This document shows positions 1 through 5,641 of a DNA stretch of 7,190 bases, in pieces (the stretch's first letter is position 1; each line of letters starts with the position of its first letter). A program made the translations under genes and the position numbers. The notes below the pieces were generated by a model. The model saw only the letters and a list, made by a program, of their open reading frames with translations, searched no databases and was not told the DNA's origin. The DNA is from Rhodospirillaceae bacterium CCH5-H10. GTDB lineage: Bacteria > Pseudomonadota > Alphaproteobacteria > Reyranellales > Reyranellaceae. The DNA lies in contig LSKJ01000340.1 in the NCBI GenBank assembly GCA_001557035.1, positions 1 through 7,190 of the forward strand, in the 5' to 3' direction.

Positions 1-422
1 GCGACGAGCCGGTCTCGGCGCTCGACGTCTCGATCCAGGCCCAGATCCTGAACCTGCTGAAGGACCTGCAGAAGCAGCTCGGCCTCACCTATCTGTTCAT
101 CAGCCACAATCTCGCGGTGGTCGACTACATCGCCGACCGCATCGCCGTGATGTGCGCCGGCCGCCTGGTCGAACTGGCGCCGGCCGGCGAGCTGTTCCGC
201 AATCCCATGCACCCCTACACCAAGGCCCTGCTCTCGGCCGTGCCGATGCCCGACCCCGACGCCCGCCTCGATCTCGGGGCGCTGATGGAGGGCAAGGCGT
301 CCGACCCGACGGTCTGGCCCGAGCCGTTCCGCGACGACGGCAAGACGCCGCTCTTCTGGACCGAGGCCGAGCCCGGCCACTATGTCCGCGTCTCGCGGCC
401 CAACGGGCGAGAGGTGGTCTGA
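1..422 (+). CDS. Peptide-type ABC transporter ATP-binding protein, OppF/DppF family (3' part only)
   Basis: This is the C-terminal 139 codons of an ATPase that powers uptake of oligopeptides or related solutes from the cytoplasmic side of the inner membrane. The reading frame begins at base 3, directly in the Walker B/D-loop stretch DEPVSALD. The switch histidine follows in ISHNLAVV (His codon 105-107). The C-terminal oligopeptide-type extension is recognised by [12 protein letters not shown] (from base 210), which separates this family from other ABC ATPases. Walker A and the LSGGQ signature lie outside the window. The gene stops with TGA at 420-422, one base before the permease ATG at 424, so the two are surely co-transcribed. 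The order ATPase, then permease B, then permease C differs from the usual order of binding protein, two permeases, two ATPases. The substrate cannot be told from this fragment. Confidence 0.93.
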   Translation, partial: DEPVSALDVSIQAQILNLLKDLQKQLGLTYLFISHNLAVVDYIADRIAVMCAGRLVELAPAGELFRNPMHPYTKALLSAVPMPDPDARLDLGALMEGKASDPTVWPEPFRDDGKTPLFWTEAEPGHYVRVSRPNGREVV

Positions 423-423
423 C

Positions 424-1419
424 ATGCTGCAGTTCATTATCCGCCGCGTGCTGCTGATGATCCCGACGCTGTTCGTGATCAGCGCGCTCGTCTATTTCAT
501 CATCGACCTGCCGCCCGGCGACTGCGTGACCTCGCAGATCGAGGAGCTGCTGGCGCGCGGCGACCCCGATGCCCACGCCCGAGCCGCCGAATTGCGCGAT
601 CTGTACGGCCTCAATCATCCGCTCTGGCTGCGCTACTTCGAGTGGGTGGGTGGAATCTTCCACTGGGACTTCGGTCTTTCCTGCCAGGATACGGTGCCGG
701 TCGCCGACCTGATCAGCGAAAGGATGATGCTCACCATCATCATGGAAACCTGCACGATCGCCTTCATCTGGATCGTGTCCTTCGTCATCGGCGTCTATGC
801 CGCGACGCATCAGTACAAGTGGGGCGACTACGTCGCGTCGTTCATCGGCTTCATCGGCCTGTCGATCCCGAACTTCCTGCTGGCGCTGGTGCTGCTCTAT
901 GTCGGCAAGGTCTATTTCGGCCTGTCGATCGGCGGCCTGATGGATCCCGAGTACATCGACAAGCCCCTGAGCTGGGGCAAGGTCGTGTCGGTGCTGCAGC
1001 ACCTCATCATCCCGGTCGTCGTGATCGGCATGTCCGGCACCGCCGGCATGATCCGCCGGCTGCGCGCCAACCTGCTGGACGAGCTGCAGAAGCAGTACGT
1101 CGTCACCGGCCGGGCCAAGGGCCTGCCGCCGATGAAGCTGCTGGTGAAGTACCCGCTGCGGCACGCCATCAACCCGTTCGTCGCCGACATCGGCGGCCTG
1201 CTACCCGACGTCATCTCGGGATCGGTCATCGTCTCGGTGGTTCTGTCGCTGCCGACCACGGGCCCGATGCTGCTGAGTGCGCTGAAGACGCAGGACGTCA
1301 ACCTGGCCGCGACCTTCCTGCTGTTCGTGGCGGTCCTCACCGTCATCGGCATGCTGATCTCGGACCTGGCGCTCGCTGCGCTCGATCCACGCATCCGCTT
1401 CGGCAGTTCGGAAAAGTGA
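424..1419 (+). CDS. Peptide-type ABC transporter permease, OppB/DppB family
   Basis: This 331-residue inner-membrane permease is one half of the translocation channel. It opens with a first membrane segment (about residues 8-28, [20 protein letters not shown]) and then a periplasmic stretch that begins with PPGD. About five further hydrophobic segments follow between residues 102 and 320. The cytoplasmic EAA loop that docks on the ATPase is at about 225-251 and contains [13 protein letters not shown]. The protein ends with the family-typical LDPRIRFG. The ATG at 424 was chosen because it follows the upstream TGA by one base, has a GAGG-type ribosome site at about 411-414, and starts the family-like [10 protein letters not shown]. 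An upstream in-frame start near 382 would lie inside the ATPase gene. Unusually, the periplasmic segment holds two cysteines (34 and 87). Length and motifs fit the family; the exact substrate (peptide, opine, sugar or other) is unknown. Confidence 0.93.
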   Translation: MLQFIIRRVLLMIPTLFVISALVYFIIDLPPGDCVTSQIEELLARGDPDAHARAAELRDLYGLNHPLWLRYFEWVGGIFHWDFGLSCQDTVPVADLISERMMLTIIMETCTIAFIWIVSFVIGVYAATHQYKWGDYVASFIGFIGLSIPNFLLALVLLYVGKVYFGLSIGGLMDPEYIDKPLSWGKVVSVLQHLIIPVVVIGMSGTAGMIRRLRANLLDELQKQYVVTGRAKGLPPMKLLVKYPLRHAINPFVADIGGLLPDVISGSVIVSVVLSLPTTGPMLLSALKTQDVNLAATFLLFVAVLTVIGMLISDLALAALDPRIRFGSSEK

Positions 1420-1426
1420 GGGTGCC

Positions 1427-2614
1427 ATGACCGATACGACACCCGGCACGACGCCCAATCCTCCACGCCGCGCCCCGCACTTCGTCTCCAAGGAGCCGTG
1501 GGATCCCTACGTCGCCGACAAGCTGACGGCGGAGCAGGAACGCTACTACATGGCGGGCCAGTGGAAGCTCATGTGGTGGCGCTTCCGCCGCCACAAGCCG
1601 GCCGTCGTCTCGATGGCCTTCCTGCTGCTGATGTATTTCTCGACGCTCATCAGCGAGTTCATCGCGCCCTACGACCTGCACACGAGGCATTCGCGCTACA
1701 TCTTTGCGGCCCCGCAGTCGGTCCATCTCTTCCACGAGGGCTCCTTCCTCGGGCCGTTCGTCTACGGGCTCAAGATGGAGCGCGACCCGGCGACGCTGCA
1801 GCGCATCTATTCGCCCGACACGACCAAGCCGCAGAAGCTGCGCTTCTTCTGCCTGGGCGAGAGCTACGAGTTCTGGGGATTGATCGAGGGAAGCTTCCAT
1901 TTCGTCTGTCCGCCGGAGGGCGGGACCTTCTTCCTTCTGGGGACGGACCGATTGGGCAGGGACATGTTCAGTCGCATCGTCTATGCGGCCCGCATCTCGC
2001 TCACCATCGGCATCATCGGCATCGCGCTGTCGTTCGTGCTCGCCCTGGTGCTGGGTGGGCTCGCGGGCTACTACGGCGGCTGGATCGACAGCGTGGTCCA
2101 GCGACTGACCGAGATCATCAAGAGCTTCCCGCATCTGCCCTTGTGGCTCGCCCTGTCCGCCGCGCTGCCCGTCACCTGGTCGCCGCTACTGGTCTATTTC
2201 GGCATCACGATCATCCTGGCGCTGCTCGACTGGCCGGGCCTCGGACGCGCGGTCCGCTCCAAGCTGCTGTCGTTGCGCGAGGAGGATTACGCGGCGGCCG
2301 CCCAGATGATGGGCGCCAAGCCCGCCCGCATCATCGGCCGTCACCTGCTGCCCGGCTTCATGAGTCACCTGATCGCTTCGGCCACCCTGTCGATCCCGTC
2401 GATGATCCTGGCCGAAACGGCGCTGTCGTTCCTGGGCCTCGGTTTGCGGCCTCCCATCACCTCGTGGGGCGTGCTGCTGAACGAGGCGACGGACATCAAC
2501 GTCGTGGCGGTGAACTGGTGGCTGATGCTGCCGGTGGTGCCCGTCATTCTCGTGATCCTGGCCTACCAGTTCATGGGCGACGGGATGCGCGACGCTGCGG
2601 ACCCCTACGCGTAG
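1427..2614 (+). CDS. Peptide-type ABC transporter permease, OppC/DppC family, with long periplasmic insertion
   Basis: This 395-residue partner permease starts 7 bases after the OppB-type gene stops. The N-terminal cytoplasmic region is followed by a first membrane segment at about residues 57-80. Next comes a roughly 90-residue periplasmic insertion, then the conserved LLGTDRLGRDMFSR (170-183) that precedes the transport core. The EAA loop is at about 285-310 (EEDYAAAAQMMGAKPARIIG), and SFLGLGLRPPITSWG (334-348) is also typical. Most OppC/DppC proteins are nearer 300 residues. The excess lies mainly in the insertion, as in YejE-like and some alphaproteobacterial relatives, so substrates other than simple peptides are possible. 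Cysteines 142 and 161 in the insertion could form a disulfide. The stop codon lies inside a perfect inverted repeat. No binding-protein gene follows. Confidence 0.93.
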   Translation: MTDTTPGTTPNPPRRAPHFVSKEPWDPYVADKLTAEQERYYMAGQWKLMWWRFRRHKPAVVSMAFLLLMYFSTLISEFIAPYDLHTRHSRYIFAAPQSVHLFHEGSFLGPFVYGLKMERDPATLQRIYSPDTTKPQKLRFFCLGESYEFWGLIEGSFHFVCPPEGGTFFLLGTDRLGRDMFSRIVYAARISLTIGIIGIALSFVLALVLGGLAGYYGGWIDSVVQRLTEIIKSFPHLPLWLALSAALPVTWSPLLVYFGITIILALLDWPGLGRAVRSKLLSLREEDYAAAAQMMGAKPARIIGRHLLPGFMSHLIASATLSIPSMILAETALSFLGLGLRPPITSWGVLLNEATDINVVAVNWWLMLPVVPVILVILAYQFMGDGMRDAADPYA

Positions 2615-2639
2615 GCGCAAGCGCCTACGCGTAGGGGTC
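2600..2639. repeat. Perfect 19-bp inverted repeat over the oppC-type stop codon
   Basis: The arms 2600-2618 and 2621-2639 are exact reverse complements separated by AA; as RNA the practical loop is CAAG with an 18-bp stem. Each arm contains the self-complementary CTACGCGTAG. The left arm encodes the last residues DPYA and the stop of the permease. No T-run follows, so it is not a standard Rho-independent terminator. It could stabilise the 3' end of the mRNA or block Rho or exonucleases (inference). Confidence 0.9.
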
Positions 2640-2643
2640 GGCC

Positions 2644-2779
2644 GGCGGCAGGGCCTTCTGAGGCCCGAGAGCCGGCTCGGTGCCGAATAAATGAGGGTGC
2701 TGAAACGCACCCTCAAACCATTGAAATCCTTATCTATTCTGCGCCGAGCGAGCTCTCGCGCCTGTGAAGGCGCTGCCGC
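2644..2779 (+). repeat. Folded dispersed repeat, copy A
   Basis: This copy matches copy B (5647-5779, opposite strand) in three boxes at nearly equal spacing: GGCGGCAGGG (2644), ATGAGGGTGCTGAAAC (2691-2706, one mismatch to B) and GCGCTGCCGC (2770-2779). Visible stems are a closing pair GCGGCAG/CTGCCGC; a hairpin GGGCCT-TCTG-AGGCCC (2651-2666); a pair CGAGAGC (2666-2672) with GCTCTCG (2752-2758); and a hairpin GAGGGTGC-TGAAAC-GCACCCTC (2693-2714). I do not recognise it as a named repeat or RNA family. The frame starting at ATG 2691 that runs into the ccm genes is not a credible protein. Confidence 0.65.
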
Positions 2780-2784
2780 TCGCC

Positions 2785-2829
2785 AAACGGAGGTATTTGA
2801 AGCCCGCAGGGCTTCAAATACCTCCGTTT
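2785..2829. repeat. Perfect 21-bp inverted repeat (possible bidirectional terminator or small palindromic repeat)
   Basis: The arms 2785-2805 and 2809-2829 pair without mismatch around the loop GCA. The left arm starts AAACGGAGG and the right arm ends CCTCCGTTT, followed by one more T. A short T-run is therefore present after the hairpin in both directions, which would fit a weak bidirectional terminator. It follows copy A at once and is absent from copy B, so it is probably a separate unit. It is more AT-rich than its surroundings. Confidence 0.85.
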
Positions 2830-2830
2830 T

Positions 2831-2977
2831 GCCCCATTTGGACCTAGCGCAGGCCACCAGGGACTTCCATCTAGGTGGGGTATCTCCCCCGAACGTGGTC
2901 CCCCCAAAGCCACGTTCTAGCCTCCTCGGAGGCGCTCAGGCCGTCATCTCACTCTCCCCCGAGATGACGGCCTTTTT
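2831..2977 (+). ncRNA. Candidate structured small RNA or leader ending in a terminator
   Basis: This stretch has no convincing reading frame, but it contains consecutive stems that end at a Rho-independent terminator. Stem 1 pairs CCCCA (2832-2836) and CCTAG (2843-2847) with CTAGG (2871-2875) and TGGGG (2876-2880). Stem 2 is GAACGTGG/CCACGTTC (2891-2898 with 2910-2917). Stem 3 is GCCTCC/GGAGGC (2920-2925 with 2928-2933). Stem 4 is the terminator hairpin. Several loops or linkers are C-rich (TATCTCCCCC, TCCCCCCAAAG, ACTCTCCCCC) and could pair with Shine-Dalgarno-like purine runs. This resembles the general design of C-rich-loop alphaproteobacterial sRNAs, but I do not match it to a named family. 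No clear promoter was found, so the 5' end is unknown and it may simply be the 3' end of a longer transcript. Confidence 0.35.
2938..2977 (+). terminator. Rho-independent terminator upstream of ccmA
   Basis: A perfect 13-bp stem (2938-2950 with 2961-2973) encloses the 10-base loop ACTCTCCCCC and runs straight into five T residues (2973-2977). It would stop + strand transcription coming from the transporter operon or from an RNA encoded in 2831-2937. It ends 35 bases before the ccmA start codon. Confidence 0.85.
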
Positions 2978-2999
2978 CTTTGCCTGCGTCCGGCATGCT

Positions 3000-3003
3000 A
3001 GGA
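3000..3003 (+). promoter_or_regulatory. Ribosome-binding site deciding the ccmA start
   Basis: AGGA lies nine bases upstream of the ATG at 3013. The in-frame ATG at 2995 and a TTG at 2980 have no such site, so 3013 is the preferred start. Confidence 0.5.
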
Positions 3004-3012
3004 CGGCGCCCC

Positions 3013-3657
3013 ATGGCGCCTCCGCTTCTCGAAGTGACCGGCCTCTCCTGCCGCCGCGGCGGCCGGCTGGTCTTCGACCGTCTCTCCTTTGCCCTGGGCG
3101 AAGGCGAGCTCCTGGCGCTGACCGGGCGCAATGGCAGCGGCAAGACCAGCCTGCTGCGTGCGCTGGCCGGGCTAACGCCGCCTCATGCCGGCACGATCGC
3201 GTGGCAAGGCATGGACATCGCCGAAGACCCCGAGACCTGGCGCGGTCGGCTGGCCTGGCTGGGCCATCTCGAGGGGCTGAAGGGCGACCTCACGGTGATG
3301 GAGAACCTCGTCTTCGCCGAACGGCTGCGGGGCGGGGAGGCGGGGGACCGGCTGGAATGGGCCCTCGTCGCCCTCGATCTGATCGGGCTTTCCGCACGCG
3401 AGGTGCGGACCCTGTCGGCCGGCCAGCGTCGTCGCACCGCGCTTGCCCGCATCGTCCTGTCGCAGGCGCCGCTCTGGCTGCTCGACGAGCCGCTGAACGC
3501 ACTCGACGCGCCGGCCCAGGCCGCGTTCCGGACGGCGCTCCAGAGGCATCTCGCGGCCGGCGGTCTCGCCATCGCCGCGACCCATGCCGAACTCGGCATC
3601 GAGGGCGCTCAGCGGCTCGACCTGCGCGGCGGGACCACCGCAGGGGCGCTTGCATGA
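3013..3657 (+). CDS. ccmA: Cytochrome c biogenesis haem exporter ATPase CcmA
   Basis: This 214-residue ABC ATPase belongs to the CcmABCD complex, which uses ATP to release haem-loaded CcmE in System I cytochrome c maturation. Walker A is GRNGSGKT (38-45), the signature is LSAGQRRRTALAR (134-146), Walker B is LWLLDE with catalytic Glu159, and the switch histidine is His191 in ATHAELG. LSAGQ instead of LSGGQ and the stretch WLGHLEGLK are typical of CcmA. The Q-loop position appears to be Leu86 instead of Gln. The length matches the family (about 205-215). The start at 3013 (MAPPLLEVTG) is supported by AGGA at 3000; starting at 2995 would add MLGRRP. It overlaps ccmB by ATGA, which implies translational coupling. 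Transcription must begin in the short gap after the upstream terminator or depend on readthrough. Confidence 0.96.
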   Translation: MAPPLLEVTGLSCRRGGRLVFDRLSFALGEGELLALTGRNGSGKTSLLRALAGLTPPHAGTIAWQGMDIAEDPETWRGRLAWLGHLEGLKGDLTVMENLVFAERLRGGEAGDRLEWALVALDLIGLSAREVRTLSAGQRRRTALARIVLSQAPLWLLDEPLNALDAPAQAAFRTALQRHLAAGGLAIAATHAELGIEGAQRLDLRGGTTAGALA

Positions 3658-4319
3658 GCGGCTTCATGGCCCTGCTGCGACGCGACCTGCATCTCGTCTG
3701 GCGGCGGCCGGGCGATGTCGGCGTCGTGCTTGCCTTCTTCGTCGTGGCGACGGTGCTGTTTCCGCTGGGCATCGGGCCGGAGACCAACGTGCTGGCGCGC
3801 ATCGCGGCCGGCGTCCTGTGGTGCGCCGCGCTGTTCGCCGCGCTGCTGTCGCTGGAGCGGCTGTTCGCCGCCGATTACGAGGACGGCACGCTCGATCTCC
3901 TGCTGCTGGCGCCGTGGCCCCTGGAACTGGCGGCGCTCGCCAAGTGCCTTGCTCACTGGATCGTGACCGGCCTGCCGCTCAGCCTGCTCGCGCCGTTCCT
4001 GGGCGTTGCTTTCGGGCTCGACGGGCAGAGCCTGCTCGCACTGGGCGCGACTTTGCTGGTCGGCACGCCCACTTTATCGTTGATCGGCGGGCTCGCGGCG
4101 GCGCTCACGCTCGGGGCGCGCAAATCCGGCGCGCTGCTGGCGCTGCTCGCGCTGCCGCTCTGTGTGCCGACGCTGATCTTCGGCGCGGGCGCGATCGAGA
4201 TGCTGGCGTCAGGCGAGGGCATCGTGACACATGTTGCGATCCTCGCCGCTCTTGCATTGGTCGCCCTGGCCACGACGCCATGGGCGATTGCCGCAGCCTT
4301 GCGGCAAGCCGGCGAATAG
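3654..4319 (+). CDS. ccmB: Haem exporter membrane subunit CcmB
   Basis: This 221-residue polytopic inner-membrane protein pairs with CcmA in the ABC complex that drives holo-CcmE release. Hydrophobic segments lie at about 22-42, 48-66, 99-120, 126-152, 158-180 and 190-215. Family hallmarks are the cytoplasmic ERLFAADYEDGTLDLLL (68-84), LGARKSG (153-159) and PLCVPTLIFG (168-177). The length equals the usual value of about 220 residues. The start ATG at 3654 overlaps the ccmA stop as ATGA and has AGGGG at 3642-3646 as ribosome site. A second ATG at 3666 (MALLRRD) is possible but less favoured. The long open frame upstream of 3654 is an artefact of GC-rich sequence. Confidence 0.96.
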   Translation: MSGFMALLRRDLHLVWRRPGDVGVVLAFFVVATVLFPLGIGPETNVLARIAAGVLWCAALFAALLSLERLFAADYEDGTLDLLLLAPWPLELAALAKCLAHWIVTGLPLSLLAPFLGVAFGLDGQSLLALGATLLVGTPTLSLIGGLAAALTLGARKSGALLALLALPLCVPTLIFGAGAIEMLASGEGIVTHVAILAALALVALATTPWAIAAALRQAGE

Positions 4320-4324
4320 GGAGG
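4319..4324 (+). promoter_or_regulatory. Ribosome-binding site deciding the ccmC start
   Basis: GGGAGG overlaps the ccmB stop codon. It abuts the ATG at 4325 with no spacing but lies nine bases before the ATG at 4334, so the latter is the likely start of ccmC. Confidence 0.6.
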
Positions 4325-4333
4325 ATGGGGCCG

Positions 4334-5053
4334 ATGGCCGACCTGCATTTTCTCGCCAATCCTGCGCGGTTCCGGCGCTTCTCCCAGCGCGTGCTGCCGA
4401 GCCTCGGCTTTGCGACGGCATTGATGATCGCGGTCGGCGTCTACATGGCCTTCTTCGTGGCGCCGGAGGATTACCAGCAGGGCCAGACGGTGCGGATCAT
4501 GTTCGTGCACGTGCCGTCGGCATGGCTGTCGATGGGCGGCTACGCGGTGCTGGCGGCGCTCGGCGCCTCGCTGCTGGTGTGGCGCCATCCGCTGGCGGCG
4601 CTGATGGCGCGCGCGGCCGCACCCGTGGGCGCGAGCTTCGCGGCGGTATGCCTGCTGACGGGCTCGCTGTGGGGCCGGCCGATGTGGGGCACCTACTGGG
4701 TGTGGGACGCGCGCCTCACGTCGATGCTGCTGCTGTTCTTCCTCTATCTCGGTCACATCGCGCTAAGCCGCGCCTATGACTCGCCCGAGCGCGGCGACCG
4801 CGCGGCGGCGATCCTGGCGCTGATCGGCGTCATCAACCTGCCGATCATCAAGTTCTCGGTCGACTGGTGGAACACGCTGCACCAGCCGGCCTCGATCACG
4901 CGGCTCGACGCGCCGGCGATCCACAATTCGATCCTGGTGCCGCTGCTCTGGATGGCGGTCTCGCTGCTGTTCCTGTTCGTGTACCTCGTGCTGCTGCGCA
5001 CCGAGACCGAGATCGACCGGCGGCGCCTCGAGAATGCCGAGGCCGCGGCATGA
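4334..5053 (+). CDS. ccmC: Haem handling protein CcmC (WWD domain)
   Basis: This 239-residue inner-membrane protein presents haem at the periplasmic face and promotes its covalent attachment to CcmE. The WWD signature is [18 protein letters not shown] (113-130). The two axial haem-ligand histidines of the family are seen as His59 in FVHVPSAW and His183 in NTLHQP, almost exactly where E. coli CcmC has them. Six hydrophobic segments are visible (about 24-42, 62-83, 96-112, 130-145, 158-172 and 201-222). The start at 4334 ([10 protein letters not shown]) is preferred over 4325 because of ribosome-site spacing. The gene follows ccmB by 14 bases and overlaps ccmD by ATGA. Length and key residues are all normal, so it should be functional. 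Confidence 0.97.
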   Translation: MADLHFLANPARFRRFSQRVLPSLGFATALMIAVGVYMAFFVAPEDYQQGQTVRIMFVHVPSAWLSMGGYAVLAALGASLLVWRHPLAALMARAAAPVGASFAAVCLLTGSLWGRPMWGTYWVWDARLTSMLLLFFLYLGHIALSRAYDSPERGDRAAAILALIGVINLPIIKFSVDWWNTLHQPASITRLDAPAIHNSILVPLLWMAVSLLFLFVYLVLLRTETEIDRRRLENAEAAA

Positions 5054-5190
5054 GCAACCACGCGGCCTATATCCTCGCTTCGTATCTCGCCGCCGCGGTC
5101 ATCCTGGGCGGGCTGGTGATCGCCTCGCTCGGCGCGCGCCGCAAGGTGCGGCGGGAGCTGGCGGCGCGCGGTCTGGAGAAGCGTCGATGA
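5050..5190 (+). CDS. ccmD: Haem exporter small subunit CcmD
   Basis: This small 46-residue protein has one membrane helix (about residues 7-28, [21 protein letters not shown]) followed by a positively charged tail ([18 protein letters not shown]). That is the layout of CcmD, which joins CcmABC and is needed for release of holo-CcmE. Such proteins are poorly conserved in sequence, so recognition rests on size, topology and place between ccmC and ccmE. The ATG at 5050 overlaps the ccmC stop as ATGA, with GAGG at 5039-5042 as ribosome site. Its own stop at 5188-5190 overlaps the ccmE start. Confidence 0.9.
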   Translation: MSNHAAYILASYLAAAVILGGLVIASLGARRKVRRELAARGLEKRR

Positions 5191-5621
5191 CACCGAAGCG
5201 CCGCCGTCTTTGGTTGCTGCTGGGCTCGCTGGCCACGCTCGGCGTCGCGGCCACGCTCGTGCTGACGGCGCTGAACGACAATCTCGTCTTCTTCTATTCG
5301 CCGACGCAGGTCGCCGAGAAGAGCATCGGCCCGGACCGCCGCTTCCGTCTGGGCGGGTTGGTGGAGCAGGGCAGCGTCGAGAAGGACGGACAGGTCGTGC
5401 GCTTCACCGTCACCGATACGAACAAGACGGTGAAGGTCTCCTATCGCGGCATCCTTCCCGACCTCTTTCGCGAAGGTCAGGGCGTGATCGCCGAGGGCTC
5501 GATCGGCCCGGACGGCGTGTTCACCGCGCGCGAGATCTTGGCGAAGCACGACGAGAACTATATGCCGCCGGAGGTCGCCAAGGCGCTGAAGGAGTCGGGG
5601 CAATGGAAAGAGCGCAAATGA
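5187..5621 (+). CDS. ccmE: Periplasmic haem chaperone CcmE
   Basis: This 144-residue membrane-anchored haem chaperone accepts haem from CcmC, binds it covalently through a histidine and passes it to CcmF. A basic start (MTPKRRR) and a helix at about 8-29 form the N-terminal anchor. The periplasmic OB-fold barrel follows, with [36 protein letters not shown] and [20 protein letters not shown]. The haem-binding His121 and nearby Tyr125 are both present (HDENY). The length is near the lower end for the family, with a short charged C-terminal tail ([10 protein letters not shown]). GGAGA at 5175-5179 serves the ATG at 5187, which overlaps the ccmD stop. Its TGA at 5619-5621 lies in the ATGAT that borders the inserted repeat segment. 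Confidence 0.97.
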   Translation: MTPKRRRLWLLLGSLATLGVAATLVLTALNDNLVFFYSPTQVAEKSIGPDRRFRLGGLVEQGSVEKDGQVVRFTVTDTNKTVKVSYRGILPDLFREGQGVIAEGSIGPDGVFTAREILAKHDENYMPPEVAKALKESGQWKERK

Positions 5622-5641
5622 TGCGAAGCAGCGTTTGCGCT
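5611..5641. repeat. 8-bp inverted repeat at the ccmE end of the inserted segment
   Basis: AGCGCAAA (5611-5618) pairs with TTTGCGCT (5634-5641). The loop holds the ccmE stop codon and the left edge of the insertion. The right arm belongs to the inserted segment and the left arm to ccmE. Confidence 0.5.

Noticed and set aside
100..1164. Long minus-strand open frame (354 codons) opposite the ATPase and permease genes
   Set aside because: It is antisense to two well-recognised genes, rich in His/Gln/Arg/Asp as expected for GC-rich shadow frames, and has no recognisable domain.
2600..2639. Inverted repeat at the oppC end as a Rho-independent terminator
   Set aside because: The stem is strong, but no T-run follows on either strand; a proper terminator is found further on at 2938-2977.
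2625..2700. Minus-strand peptide ending LPPADPYA as the tail of a convergent gene
   Set aside because: The frame has no matching gene body upstream on the minus strand, and the tail is explained by the inverted duplication and the repeat element.
2980..3012. Earlier ccmA starts (TTG at 2980, ATG at 2995)
   Set aside because: They have no ribosome site, and the added residues are not CcmA-like. The ATG at 3013 has AGGA nine bases upstream.
2691..3653. Extension of the ccmB frame upstream to an ATG inside repeat copy A
   Set aside because: The frame covers repeat DNA, the terminator and ccmA in the wrong frame. CcmB homology begins only at 3654, where an ATGA overlap and ribosome site are found.
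4325..4333. ATG at 4325 as ccmC start
   Set aside because: GGGAGG abuts it with no spacing; the ATG at 4334 has correct spacing and gives a normal N-terminus.
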